Shown: positions 8,777 through 18,048, numbered from the stretch's first letter. The stretch is DNA of 64,000 nucleotides from Pseudomonas asplenii (GCF_001293465.1 NZ_JSYZ01000002.1:29328-93327); one strand, 5' to 3'. Translations and numbers: made by a program. Notes: a model not told the origin generated them from the sequence alone.

Positions 8777-9202
8777 CTAGGCCTGCCAGTTCAATGAGGC
8801 GAGCCATTCAGGTGCAGCAGGGCGGTCACCGGACGCCGGGAAATCGGCCGACTGGGGCCAATCGCGCAGCGCCTGCATGTACACCAGCAGTTCATTGAAC
8901 TGTTCGTCTGAAAGCGTGGTGGTCACGTCGATTTCCTTTTGATCACGGTGCCGATCACGAATCCCCATGACAGCCGACAGAGCACCATCCCGCCATCCCC
9001 GCTCCAGGGCGGCAGATTGCTCTGCCGTCAGGCTTGGGGCCGTGGCAATAGGCAGTCCATTTGCATCAGGCACGATCACCTTGCCGGCAGACTCATCGGA
9101 AAGCAGGGCATCTCGCATGCCCTCCGTGATCTGCTGTCCACCGTTGTCAACGAGCGAGAAAGCAAATCGCGCGTCAGCCTCAATCCATTTCGCGTAGATC
9201 AT
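8777..9202 (-). CDS. Tail fibre assembly chaperone (fibre 2)
   Basis: A 141-residue protein directly downstream of fibre 2. The C-terminal part LLVYMQALRDWPQSADFP and the ending APEWL match phage tail fibre assembly proteins, which fold and trimerise the adjacent fibre. Start chosen at MIYAKWIEADARFAF, with AAGGAGTAACT upstream. It is unlike the 115-residue chaperone of fibre 1, so each fibre has a dedicated partner. Confidence 0.78.
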   Translation of the reverse strand: MIYAKWIEADARFAFSLVDNGGQQITEGMRDALLSDESAGKVIVPDANGLPIATAPSLTAEQSAALERGWRDGALSAVMGIRDRHRDQKEIDVTTTLSDEQFNELLVYMQALRDWPQSADFPASGDRPAAPEWLASLNWQA

Positions 9203-9216
9203 AGTTACTCCTTGAT

Positions 9217-10395
9217 TCAGTTTCCGATAGCGAGCCATTTCAACGAGCCAGGGGCAGCCAGAACCGCTGAGGCTGTAAACCCGGTCGTCGAAGAAGATCG
9301 GTATGATTGATATTGGCCCGCAACTGCCGCAGTGCTGTCGTAGTTGGCAGCGACCAGTGACAGGTAGTGAAGGTTCGCCGGAAACTGCAAGGGAAACGTC
9401 ACACTCGTGGAGTTGGTCGTGCCCCATTGAATGACCAAACCACCCAACCAGGATGGAAAAGCCACGAAACCACTCGGCGCAAGACTCATCGCGAAGCCAA
9501 ACCGGAGTTTTTTCGAGGTCACGAACGACTCGTTGTCCACGCCGGCGACAACCTGCTCCTGAGTTGCAACCTTCGCTGTTCCTGGCCGCCCCTCAGTCGC
9601 AGAAGCCACTAGTTGCGCTAGTGCCGAAATATCGATGTTCGCTTGATTGATCGGGGCATTCCAGGCCTTGATGCACCACATGACCGCCAAATTACGTGGG
9701 CGAGCTTCATCGCCACCCGATGACGACGTAGTAATAGCCCCACTTTGAAAATCGCGTCCAGGACCAGCAGCGAGAAATCCATAAGCATATGCAGTACCCT
9801 GCGCCGTATGCGTGTGCGCCTTGTTCTGACTGTCTTGCCAGGTTCCGACTCCTCGACCAGCATCCACTCCGCGCCCATGGTCCCAACCACGCAGAAACTC
9901 GCCACGTGACTCCGGCAACCGAAAGTACCCTGCCGCTTCCGTGCCATCGTTGAACGTCGTTCCCAGGTAGGCGTAAAGATCCGGGTAGGTCGCAACACTC
10001 TGCACACTGTGGTCGGCCTCCAGAAAACCTGGCGGCACGGTACCTTTCGGAAACGGCACCATGGAGCCAACAGGGAGCGACGACGCCTTCCTTACCAGCG
10101 CCTCGACCTCATCCTTGGTATAGGCATTGGTAATACCATATTCGGCCAGCGTCGTACGAACCTTCTCCGGCGGCAGCGAGCTTTGAATGATCGTCCGGAT
10201 GGCGGTCAGCAACTGGTCGTGAGCCGCTTCGGACGGTTCAAGCCCACCGGCCTGGACAATACTCAGCAACTCGTCGGTAACCAGGTTCCCCCAACTCGCC
10301 GGAATCAGCGAACCGGGAGCGCCGGTAATCGGGTTATCGTCTACAAATTTGCCATTCGACAGCCCGACACCGGGCACACTTTTCGGATAATCCAT
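9217..10395 (-). CDS. Tailocin 2 tail fibre 2 (one collar domain)
   Basis: A 392-residue fibre. The N-terminal attachment region (about 1-75, MDYPKSVPGVGLSNGKFVD) is nearly the same as in fibre 1. A phage tail-collar domain follows (about 90-230, FRLPESRGEFLRGWDHGRG and an AHTHTAQG HxH motif), then a unique C-terminal domain (about 260-392) expected to contact the target cell. The C-terminal part is visibly richer in A+T than the tail genes, as is usual for swapped receptor-binding modules. Confidence 0.88.
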   Translation of the reverse strand: MDYPKSVPGVGLSNGKFVDDNPITGAPGSLIPASWGNLVTDELLSIVQAGGLEPSEAAHDQLLTAIRTIIQSSLPPEKVRTTLAEYGITNAYTKDEVEALVRKASSLPVGSMVPFPKGTVPPGFLEADHSVQSVATYPDLYAYLGTTFNDGTEAAGYFRLPESRGEFLRGWDHGRGVDAGRGVGTWQDSQNKAHTHTAQGTAYAYGFLAAGPGRDFQSGAITTSSSGGDEARPRNLAVMWCIKAWNAPINQANIDISALAQLVASATEGRPGTAKVATQEQVVAGVDNESFVTSKKLRFGFAMSLAPSGFVAFPSWLGGLVIQWGTTNSTSVTFPLQFPANLHYLSLVAANYDSTAAVAGQYQSYRSSSTTGFTASAVLAAPGSLKWLAIGN

Positions 10396-10555
10396 TTACA
10401 TTTCCTCTAGCTATCATTGATATACACCCCCTGCTTGATAAAAAGGTGCGTTATTCCGGGTATATCCACCCTGAAAATCTTTACCCACATATTTATAACC
10501 TCAAGTAAAGAACAACAGATTTTCCGGCCAAACATTCACACGAATGTGGACACGA
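10396..10555. other. AT-rich spacer between the two fibre modules
   Basis: About 160 bases without a gene, unusual in this tightly packed operon and clearly AT-rich. It contains a perfect hairpin ACATTC-GTGT-GAATGT at 10532-10547 and the AGGAAATG ribosome binding site for fibre 2. It could be the scar of a fibre-module insertion or an internal promoter; no promoter can be assigned firmly. Confidence 0.5.
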
Positions 10556-10903
10556 TCACTCCGGCGATATCGGCCAGACAACGTCAGTTGGAAACCCCAT
10601 TTGCTGCTCCAAACGGCTTAGGGCAATACGATACTGTTTCCATTCCTTGAGAAGTCGCGCCTCATCTGCCGTTGCCTCTTCCAAGTCCACAGCATCCTGT
10701 AGCGGCCCCATCTGGTTGGCGGCAAAGGAGAGCAGTTGGTCTCGCTTTACCTTCGTGAGTTTGAGTACCTCCTCTAGAACAAGTGGCAGCGGGACAGGCG
10801 CGGAAGGCGTATCAGTTGTATATCGCTCATCGGCCATTACCTCGTTCGGATTGTCGACTGCGCGCCAACCTTGCCCATCAACTCTTACGGCGTAACCACT
10901 CAT
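10556..10903 (-). CDS. Tail fibre assembly chaperone (fibre 1)
   Basis: A 115-residue protein that starts within the last codons of fibre 1 (4-base overlap). The C-terminal LLKEWKQYRIALSRLEQQMGF, ending in VVWPISPE, is the usual layout of Mu/P2-type fibre assembly proteins (acidic helical segment, YR.AL, then a WP motif). It probably chaperones fibre 1. Confidence 0.82.
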   Translation of the reverse strand: MSGYAVRVDGQGWRAVDNPNEVMADERYTTDTPSAPVPLPLVLEEVLKLTKVKRDQLLSFAANQMGPLQDAVDLEEATADEARLLKEWKQYRIALSRLEQQMGFPTDVVWPISPE

Positions 10904-13005
10904 AGATTATTCTCCCAACCCAGTACCGCTACTGCGCCAGCAGCAGTTTGTGAGACCACGTAGATATTCATGCTTTCAAGAAATATTTCACCTGAAATGA
11001 CATCTGGGGCAGATCCCGTTCCTCCCGCCAATGTCGTCGACAACGGCGGGACGCAATTGCTTCTGGAGCCCAGATAACTCGAACTTGGAGCTACATAGAC
11101 ATTCGATTGGGCACCGCCGTTATAACTGGCAATTGCAGATAGGGAGACGGATATCGCCGTGGGCGGAACAAAGTTGGTGAGGGACACGGCAGCCCAGACA
11201 GGGGCCGTTGCGCTCCATGTACCGGCAACTCCAGATACAGGAATACGCAAGGCAGAAAGATTGGAGCCCGAGCTGACGACCCATTTGGATTTTCGTCCCT
11301 TCTGGATAAATCCGAGGGGATATTTGTTGGCAGTCGCGTCAGTGAAGATCCAACCAACCAGTGCCTTGTGTGTGTAGCCGGAGGGCAGCGCCGGGTTTGT
11401 GGCACTCAGGGAAACAAGTCCCGAAGTTGTGGTGCCATTCCAGATAACCCAGACGCTGTACCAGGTGGAGGCAGCCAAAGCGCCGCTATCCAGGCCGTTG
11501 GTCCCCACTACGGCAGTGTTAATACTCAACGTCACAGCACTCAATGTCTTGGACGCAGCATCGTTGCTCACCACTAATTGGTCTGCGGCAATACTTACCA
11601 AGGAACTCAGTCCAGACGCAGAGAGACTCAGTCCTTTATGGGTGCCCGTAACAGCTATCTTCTGCACACTCTGGACTTGAGCGGACAATGCCGCCACATC
11701 GATATTTCCCTGATTGACCGGAGAATTCCAGGCCTTGATGCACCACATGACAGCAATGTTCCGCGGGCGCGTTTCTACCCCCCCGGTTTTTTCTGTTGCA
11801 ACCCCCACCACACCTCTGCCAAAGGCGTTAAGCCCTCCGGTCCCCTGATTACTAGGAAGGTTATTAACGCCATTCTGCGCATGGTCGTGCGACTGAATGT
11901 CAAAGTTCTGCCAGGATCCTATGGTTCGGCCAGAGTCCACACCTCGTCCGTGATCCCAACCCCGCAGAAACTCCCCACGCGACTCCGGCAAGCGGAAATA
12001 GCCAGTAGGCTCATCGCCCCTGTTGAACGTGCTCCCCAGATACGCCGCCAGGTCCGGATAGGACGCACTGCTCTGCAAGCTGCCATCGGCCTCCAGGTAA
12101 CCTGGAGGCACCACACCTCTGGGGAATGACAACATGGAACCGATAGGCACCGAAGCTTTCAACTTCTGCACTTCGTCGACCAGGGCTCCCACATCGATCT
12201 GACCTTGGTTAACTGGTGCATTCCAGGCCTTGATGCACCACATCACCGACAGGTTGCGCGGCCGAGTTTCTGAAGACGTCCGCGGCGAACCGTTTACACC
12301 GTCAGTTTTAGGAGAGGTGACTTTCTCGCCAGGCATGACAACGCCGTCACTACCCTGAAGCGTGTTTACCGCTGTCCCCGACGCAGCATCGCCGCCAGCC
12401 GGACTGCTGGTGATGTCGTGATAATGGCCCTGAAAGGCGTCAAGCTGGTATGTGCCAAGGCCACGCCCAGCATCCACCCCCCGCCCATGATCCCACCCAC
12501 GCAGAAACTCCCCGCGCGACTCCGGCAACCGGAAATTCCCCGCCCCTTCATCCCCCTTGTTGAACGTCGTCCCCAGATACGCCGCCAGGTCCGGATAAGT
12601 AGCAATGCTCTGCACACTACCATCGACCTCGAGGAACCCATTCGGCACCACGCCCTTGGGAAACGCCATCATCGCCCCGACCGGCAACGCGGTGGCGTTT
12701 TTGAACAGCGCCTCGACCTCCGTCTTGGTATAGGCATCGGTAATCCCGTACGCCGCCAACGTCGTGCGAATCTGCTCCGGCGGCAGCGAGCTCTGGATGA
12801 TGGTCCGGATCGCTTTCAGCAGTTGGTCATGCTCCGCCTCCGCAGGCTCCAGCCCACCGGCCTGGACCACATTGAGCAATTCCTCGGTCACCGCATTGCC
12901 CCACACCGCCGGAATCAGCGACCCAGGCGAACCATTGACCGGGTTCTCATCGACAAACCTGCCATTGACCAACCCAACGCTGGGCGTGCTTTTTGGATAA
13001 TCCAC
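10900..13005 (-). CDS. Tailocin 2 tail fibre 1 (two tandem collar domains)
   Basis: A 701-residue tail fibre. N-terminal attachment region (about 1-75), then two tandem copies of a tail-collar module (about 100-285 and 300-450), each with FRLPESRGEFLRGWDHGRG, an HxH motif (GHYHDI and SHDHAQ) and the closing VMWCIKAWN.PVNQG. A roughly 250-residue C-terminal domain is unlike fibre 2 and is expected to bind the receptor. Start is GTG with GAGGAC upstream. DNA of the collar copies is similar enough here and in fibre 2 to allow recombination. Confidence 0.9.
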   Translation of the reverse strand: MDYPKSTPSVGLVNGRFVDENPVNGSPGSLIPAVWGNAVTEELLNVVQAGGLEPAEAEHDQLLKAIRTIIQSSLPPEQIRTTLAAYGITDAYTKTEVEALFKNATALPVGAMMAFPKGVVPNGFLEVDGSVQSIATYPDLAAYLGTTFNKGDEGAGNFRLPESRGEFLRGWDHGRGVDAGRGLGTYQLDAFQGHYHDITSSPAGGDAASGTAVNTLQGSDGVVMPGEKVTSPKTDGVNGSPRTSSETRPRNLSVMWCIKAWNAPVNQGQIDVGALVDEVQKLKASVPIGSMLSFPRGVVPPGYLEADGSLQSSASYPDLAAYLGSTFNRGDEPTGYFRLPESRGEFLRGWDHGRGVDSGRTIGSWQNFDIQSHDHAQNGVNNLPSNQGTGGLNAFGRGVVGVATEKTGGVETRPRNIAVMWCIKAWNSPVNQGNIDVAALSAQVQSVQKIAVTGTHKGLSLSASGLSSLVSIAADQLVVSNDAASKTLSAVTLSINTAVVGTNGLDSGALAASTWYSVWVIWNGTTTSGLVSLSATNPALPSGYTHKALVGWIFTDATANKYPLGFIQKGRKSKWVVSSGSNLSALRIPVSGVAGTWSATAPVWAAVSLTNFVPPTAISVSLSAIASYNGGAQSNVYVAPSSSYLGSRSNCVPPLSTTLAGGTGSAPDVISGEIFLESMNIYVVSQTAAGAVAVLGWENNL

Positions 13006-13018
13006 GTATCCGTCCTCT

Positions 13019-13618
13019 TCAGTCGTAATTGATGTGCACCAGCGTGTGCGCCGGCGCTGTGCGGTGAATCAGGCATTCCAGGGCGCTGCCCGGGTTGGCG
13101 CCGAAGCGCTCGCCCCAATAGCTGGCGCCGAAGCGACGGCCCATGAGCAGGCGGCCGCCGGTGTTGAGCGTCCACATGAACTGCGCCTGCCAGGTGCCGA
13201 ACCGCGCCCGGCCGAAGCGGGCGCGGCCCATGCGCGGGGTCTGCTGTTCGGTGATGGTGGCGTTGGGGTAGCCCTGGCTGCGGGCGATATCCAGGAAGTA
13301 GCCGATGCTCTGGTCGCCCACCGCCAGCAGGCGCCGACGTACCGCCAGGCGGCGGTCGTCGAACAGCGGCTTGGGGCCCAGGCACGGGTCGGGCAGGTTC
13401 ATTACCCGCTCCCAGTCCGGCACCAGTTCGCTGACGGTCACCGGGTCCACTTCGTTGAGCAGGTCCACCGCCCGGGCATCGACCCGGGCCAGTTCCTGGG
13501 CGATGCCCAGCAGCACCTGCTGGATCTCCGGCACCAGCTCCGGGTCCCAGGCGGGACCGGCCGGCAGCAGGCTGCGCAGTTGCTCCTGGTATTGCGCGGC
13601 AGTTCTTATTCCAGCCAT
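13019..13618 (-). CDS. Baseplate protein, Mu gp48-like (DUF2313)
   Basis: A 199-residue protein of the YmfQ/DUF2313 family, Mu gp48. The N-terminus YQEQLRSLLPAGPAWDP is the family signature. In Mu-like tails this is a baseplate wedge component that links to the fibres; accordingly it precedes the fibre gene. It overlaps the gp47 gene by 13 bases. Confidence 0.88.
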   Translation of the reverse strand: MAGIRTAAQYQEQLRSLLPAGPAWDPELVPEIQQVLLGIAQELARVDARAVDLLNEVDPVTVSELVPDWERVMNLPDPCLGPKPLFDDRRLAVRRRLLAVGDQSIGYFLDIARSQGYPNATITEQQTPRMGRARFGRARFGTWQAQFMWTLNTGGRLLMGRRFGASYWGERFGANPGSALECLIHRTAPAHTLVHINYD

Positions 13619-14646
13619 ACGCAGCCTCCGAAGGTCAGCAACTGGTTGGTGGCTGCTGGCACATCGGCGGACGGGCTGACCAGCAAGTGGTCGTTCTCGC
13701 CCGTGGCGCTGCTGATGGATTCGGCGATATGGGTCAGCAACAGGGTCTCGCCGAGACCGCCCTCACGCTTGTGCAGGTCGCGCAACTGCGCTTCCACCGC
13801 GGCACGGGTCGCGCTGGTATCCGGCACCAGGCGCAGGGTGTAGGTCACCGGCACCTGCACCGGCGCCAGCACATGCAACTCGGCGGTCACCGGCCGCAGC
13901 GGCTCGATGTAGGCCTGGACCACCGCCAGTTGCGTGGCATCGGGAATCGGTACCGGGTCGTCGTCACGCATGACGAACAGGCCGACGGTGCCCGGCCCGA
14001 GGTAGTTGCCGCGACACCAGGCCCGGGTGATCCCCGGACACTCCAGCGCCCAGGTCTCGTAGTCGGAGGCCGCCCCGCCATGGGGAATGATCCGATAGGA
14101 ACGAATCACCCGCGAGCGCAGCGACTCGAGGCTTTCCGCCGCCACCCCGCCGCTCAGCCCGGGGGCGAGCACGGTGAAGGTGTTGCCGATGCCCTGCACC
14201 GGCTGGACCGGAAACAGCGCCAGGCCGGCGTCGGCATTGCCCAGGCTGCCGGCATCCAGCGCCTGGATCTGCGCGGTATTGCTACCGGCGCGGGTGGTGC
14301 CTCCCTGGGTCACCTTGTAGCTGCGGCCGTCGTTGCTCTGCAGCAGGGTGTCGACGTCCAGCACGGCACCGGCGGCAGCGGTAAAACTCACGCTGCCGGT
14401 GGCCGCCTGGGCGGCCTTGCGCGGTTGGTGCAGACGAAGCGCGGCAATGCGCTCCAGGGTGGATTCATCGGCGGTGTCGGGCAGGATCTGCGCGGCAATC
14501 CAGTCGAGGTATCCATACAGGCCGAAGGCCGCGCCGCTGAGGGTGCGGGCCAGGACCTGGGCATCGGACTGGCGCAGCGCATCGCTGGCCAGGTCGCTTT
14601 GGGTGCGGTTGATCAGCACCGGCAGCGAAGGGGTTTCAAACGGCAT
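13606..14646 (-). CDS. Baseplate J-like protein, Mu gp47
   Basis: A 346-residue baseplate wedge protein of the gpJ/gp47 family. It begins MPFETPSLPVLINRTQSDL and contains the characteristic ESLRSRVIRSYRIIPHGGAASDYETWAL and GTVGLFVMRDDD segments. It overlaps gp46 and gp48 at its ends, consistent with coupled translation. It is the tailocin 2 counterpart of the J protein at 32.3-33.3 kb, but from a different lineage. Confidence 0.92.
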   Translation of the reverse strand: MPFETPSLPVLINRTQSDLASDALRQSDAQVLARTLSGAAFGLYGYLDWIAAQILPDTADESTLERIAALRLHQPRKAAQAATGSVSFTAAAGAVLDVDTLLQSNDGRSYKVTQGGTTRAGSNTAQIQALDAGSLGNADAGLALFPVQPVQGIGNTFTVLAPGLSGGVAAESLESLRSRVIRSYRIIPHGGAASDYETWALECPGITRAWCRGNYLGPGTVGLFVMRDDDPVPIPDATQLAVVQAYIEPLRPVTAELHVLAPVQVPVTYTLRLVPDTSATRAAVEAQLRDLHKREGGLGETLLLTHIAESISSATGENDHLLVSPSADVPAATNQLLTFGGCVWLE

Positions 14647-15034
14647 AAGTCACCTGCCAACTGTGGTTCGGGTTGATATCCAGGCGCTCGCCGTTGGCCA
14701 GGGTCAGAACCGTGCGCAGGTTCAGCCGCTGGGCGTCGAGCCGTTCGGTTTGAATCTCGATGGCGCTGCAATGGCCGTCGTCGATCAGCCATTGCAAGGC
14801 TTCACGGGCATAGAACTCGGCATCGAGCCGGGTCTGCGCGGTCAGCTTGACCCGCCGCAGCAGCCACAACCGCGAGCCGATGCGGTCGTTGGCGACCATG
14901 GGGAAACTGTCGCCCCACCAGCCGTAGCGCTCATCGTCGTCGATCGGGTCGTCGCTGTTGGCCCGGCGCCAAGTGAACAGGCTGATCAGCACCGAGCGGG
15001 TCAGCGCCGCCTTGAGGTCGTTGGACACGAACAT
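14636..15034 (-). CDS. Baseplate protein, Mu gp46-like
   Basis: A 132-residue gp46-family baseplate component, with GWWGDSFPMVANDRIGSRLWLL and AREALQWLIDDG as recognisable segments. In Mu-like contractile tails it is the gp25/W-like wedge protein. Start chosen at the ATG that overlaps the gp45 stop (TGATG); a GTG three bases upstream is possible. Confidence 0.9.
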   Translation of the reverse strand: MFVSNDLKAALTRSVLISLFTWRRANSDDPIDDDERYGWWGDSFPMVANDRIGSRLWLLRRVKLTAQTRLDAEFYAREALQWLIDDGHCSAIEIQTERLDAQRLNLRTVLTLANGERLDINPNHSWQVTYAV

Positions 15035-15543
15035 CACGCACCTCCCGCCGGTACGCCGGTCTGGCCGTTGCCTGGCTGGATGCCACCGTGCACATGCTGC
15101 ATCTGGCTGATGCCGCCGGCGACCTGGTCGCCCTGGGAGACGATCCTGCCGGTCTGGGTCAGGGTCGGGCTGTCGAGGTGAATGGCGGTACTGGCGCGGA
15201 TGTTCAGGGTGCCGGTCTCGATATCGATGATCCGGCCGCGCTTGAAGTGGATCCGGTCGCCTTCGTCGGTGTAGAGGGCGATTTCGCCGGGGGCGAGGTT
15301 CTGCAGGCGGTAGCGGCGGTCGGCGACCACCAGCACGATGCCATGGGAACGGTCGCCGCCGAGGAAAGTGGCGATGCCTTCGGCGCCAGCCAGCGGGTTG
15401 CTGGTGAAACCGTAGGGTTCGAAGTGTTCCATGTCGTCGTTCACTTCACCGGCGGTCAGGCGCATTTGCAGCGATTGCAGTTTGTTGGCCGAGTTGGCGA
15501 GCACGACGGTGCCGCGCGCCAGCAGGCGGGTCAGTAGGCTCAT
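15034..15543 (-). CDS. Baseplate assembly/spike protein, Mu gp45-like
   Basis: A 169-residue gp45/gpV-family protein, the central spike that pierces the outer membrane when the sheath contracts. An N-terminal OB-like domain (GSHxxGIVLVVADRRYRL-type region) is followed by repeats of short beta segments (IETGTLNIRASTAIHLDSPTLTQTGRIVSQGDQV) typical of a trimeric beta-helix. Start chosen at MSLLTRLLARGT. Confidence 0.88.
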   Translation of the reverse strand: MSLLTRLLARGTVVLANSANKLQSLQMRLTAGEVNDDMEHFEPYGFTSNPLAGAEGIATFLGGDRSHGIVLVVADRRYRLQNLAPGEIALYTDEGDRIHFKRGRIIDIETGTLNIRASTAIHLDSPTLTQTGRIVSQGDQVAGGISQMQHVHGGIQPGNGQTGVPAGGA

Positions 15544-15576
15544 GAGGGGTTCCTTGGGCGAGCGGTGTGTCAGAGG

Positions 15577-15683
15577 GGCACCTTTCGCGGATAAATCCGG
15601 CTCCCACAAGGTTCAGCGGTTGTCACAAGGGATGTGAATGCCGGAACACTGTGGGAGCAGGATTTATCCGCGAAAGAGGTGCC
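15577..15683. repeat. REP-like inverted pair inside tailocin 2
   Basis: Two long inverted arms, 15577-15608 and 15650-15683, containing TTTCGCGGATAAATCCGGCT and its near complement. This is a REP variant (GGATAAATCC core rather than GGCAAGCC). It separates gp45 from gpP, the only wide gap in the baseplate module. The pair can form a large mRNA hairpin. Confidence 0.85.
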
Positions 15684-15696
15684 GCGAAGAGGGGGG

Positions 15697-16746
15697 TTAC
15701 CTGGCCTGGCTCCGGGCCTTCGTCGGCGTCGCCTCGAAGACTTCCGGCGGTGCCACTTCCAGGGTGGTGAGCGAGCCCTGCCCGGACAGCGAGTAGGTGA
15801 TCTTGGAGATCAGCATGTCCTGGTCGACGTCGAGCACCGGGTCCTTTACCCGCACCAGCAGGTTGTGCCGCCACAGGTCACCGTTGGACTGTCGCCAGCC
15901 CTGCACGGTGTAGGTGGTGGCCAGGGCCTTGCCGGCACGGGTGGCCCGTTCCCAGTCGGCCCGTTGCTGGGCCAGCTCCGGGGTGAGCTGGACGCTTTCG
16001 CTGATCACCGTGACGCGCCTGCGCTGCGGATTGCTCTCGCTGGACACGCCGCTGACTTCACTCACCGCACTGCCGCTCTTCTGGTCGCTGCCCTTGTGCT
16101 GGCCGATCACCCGGTACTCGGAGAACACCGCGCTGAAATCCCTCGCGGTACTGGCCGAGAGAATGTTTCTGCCCAGTTCCAGCACATCGCTGGCGCGCCC
16201 GGCACTGCCAGGCTTGGCCAGCACCAGGTTGCCGCTCGCGTCATCGGTGGAGAACACCCGATACAGGGTCAGCAGGCGGTCGATGGACTTGAACACCGTT
16301 TCCCCCGGCACGATGCTGTGGGTCTGCAGCCGGGTGGTCTCCGGGATCTCGCTGCGCACGTTGACCTTGTAGGGTTTGGCGAGCGCCTCGACGATCGTCA
16401 GCAGGCCCTGCTGACGCCATTGGCTCGGCTGGTTGATGGCCGCGCAGTCCACCAGGTCGCGGGTCAGCGAACTGCCCTCGATGGTCAGGCTGATCTGCTT
16501 GCCGTCATAGCTGATGGGCGCCTGGTAGACATGCCCGGTGAGCACCAGGTCGCAGCCGATCAGCACCTGGCAGCGGGCCCCGGCCTTGATCGGCACAGCC
16601 AGGGTCTGCCCCGGCCATTGCCAGGTGATGCCCAGCTTGAAGGTGCGGAACTGGCGCTCGAGATCGGCACTGATTTCGATGGCCTTCCAGCCCTCGTAGC
16701 TCAGGCCGTCGACCAGCAGGACGACGGCGTTGTCGATGTCGTTCAT
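15697..16746 (-). CDS. Tail hub protein, Mu gpP-like
   Basis: A 349-residue protein of the gpP/gp44 family, the trimeric baseplate hub that connects tube and spike. Segments such as VVLLVDGLSYEGWKAIEIS at the N-terminus and LLTLYRVFSTDDASGNLVL are typical. It lies between the gpN-like protein and the spike, the order seen in Mu and SfV. Confidence 0.88.
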   Translation of the reverse strand: MNDIDNAVVLLVDGLSYEGWKAIEISADLERQFRTFKLGITWQWPGQTLAVPIKAGARCQVLIGCDLVLTGHVYQAPISYDGKQISLTIEGSSLTRDLVDCAAINQPSQWRQQGLLTIVEALAKPYKVNVRSEIPETTRLQTHSIVPGETVFKSIDRLLTLYRVFSTDDASGNLVLAKPGSAGRASDVLELGRNILSASTARDFSAVFSEYRVIGQHKGSDQKSGSAVSEVSGVSSESNPQRRRVTVISESVQLTPELAQQRADWERATRAGKALATTYTVQGWRQSNGDLWRHNLLVRVKDPVLDVDQDMLISKITYSLSGQGSLTTLEVAPPEVFEATPTKARSQAR

Positions 16747-16749
16747 GGC

Positions 16750-18048
16750 TTACTCCCGGGAGATCTGCAGGGGCGCCGGCGGGATGAAACCGGGGTGGGC
16801 AATGCGGTTGCGCTGCACCACTTCCCCGACCCGCGTGGCGTCGCCGAAGTTCCTGTAGGCCACCACCAGCGCCGGCAGGTTGCTCTTGGGCACCAGATCA
16901 ATCAGTCGCACACCGTTGGAGGCCACCGCGTTGAGATGCTGCACCAGCGCCTGGCGCACGCTGTTGAGCGCCTGGTAATGCACCGAATCGGCCTTGAGTG
17001 CCGCTTGCCAGATCGCCTCGTTGAGGCTGTCACGCAGCGCCAGCACGTCATCGACCACCGGCACGTCGGCGCGTTGCACCGGTTGCTGGGCCTGTTGCGC
17101 CAGCGACGGGGTGACGGCCAGTTTCACCGCCTGGGTCGCCGCGGGTATCACCGACACCAACTGGGCGATCTGCACCAGCAAGGCATCCTGGATCAGGTTC
17201 ACCGTGGCCTGCGAGGCCGCGGCGGTGTCCTTGCCGATCGCCAGTTGCGAAGCGTCGAGGGACTTGGCGTCCTCGACCTGTTTCGACAGGTCGGCCAGCA
17301 TCCCGTGATAACCCTGGACGGCGAAGTCCTTCAATCCACGGACTTCACCGACCAGCCCACGGACCTCGCCGACCAGGCCGTTGAACTCGGCCTTGACCTC
17401 GCCGAGTACGCCCTTGACCGCCGCGCTGACCTGGTGAGGAAACTCCTTGACCGTACGGACCAGCGCGTAGACATTCGCGTAGGTCTCGATCAGCGGCTGC
17501 AACTGCTGTTCGATCACCTGGTACGCCTGGGTGATGCCCTTGCGCAGGTTCTCTACGCCGACCCGGGCCTGGTTGACCAGCTTCATCGCCTCGTCGAAAC
17601 GGCCCACCGAGGCGTCGAGCAACCTGCTCGACGCCACCTGCAGTTGCTCCTGGGTGTCGACCACCGGCTTGGGAAACTGCAACGGCTCGTCCGGGTAGAA
17701 CTTCAGGTTGAAGGTCACCAGTCCACCATCCTGGCGGGTCTGGGTCATGTCACATTCGCCAACCTTGACCTGCATCCGTCCCAGCCATGGATGGACCAGC
17801 TCGCCGCTGCCCTCCTCCAATGCCTTGAGCAGGTTGTCACGCTGCTCCAGGCAATCGGCACCGACGATGAAGGCGGTCAGGTCATGGATTTTCGCCTGCT
17901 GACCAAGCCGTTCGAAAAACGGCTGGTCGCGCTGGGGATATTCATGCAACTGGCCTTTCTGGCCGACCGGGGTTTTCGCCTGGTCGACCCAGAACGGCAC
18001 GCCGCGAAACGACGCCGGCAACAGGCGATCACGCCAGTTAGTCGCCAT
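16750..18048 (-). CDS. Mu gpN-like DNA circularization-domain tail protein
   Basis: A 432-residue protein. The N-terminal domain (about 1-95, WRDRLLPASFRGVPFWVDQ) is the family named after the Mu gpN DNA circularization protein. The central part (about 150-270) is long, helical and probably coiled coil. In tailocins, which have no DNA, the protein is expected to act structurally at the baseplate. Start chosen at MATNWRD; it overlaps the tape measure gene end by 11 bases. Confidence 0.87.
   Translation of the reverse strand: MATNWRDRLLPASFRGVPFWVDQAKTPVGQKGQLHEYPQRDQPFFERLGQQAKIHDLTAFIVGADCLEQRDNLLKALEEGSGELVHPWLGRMQVKVGECDMTQTRQDGGLVTFNLKFYPDEPLQFPKPVVDTQEQLQVASSRLLDASVGRFDEAMKLVNQARVGVENLRKGITQAYQVIEQQLQPLIETYANVYALVRTVKEFPHQVSAAVKGVLGEVKAEFNGLVGEVRGLVGEVRGLKDFAVQGYHGMLADLSKQVEDAKSLDASQLAIGKDTAAASQATVNLIQDALLVQIAQLVSVIPAATQAVKLAVTPSLAQQAQQPVQRADVPVVDDVLALRDSLNEAIWQAALKADSVHYQALNSVRQALVQHLNAVASNGVRLIDLVPKSNLPALVVAYRNFGDATRVGEVVQRNRIAHPGFIPPAPLQISRE

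Noticed and set aside
13034..13843. Plus-strand frame opposite gp48/gp47
   Set aside because: Antisense shadow of two well-supported baseplate genes.
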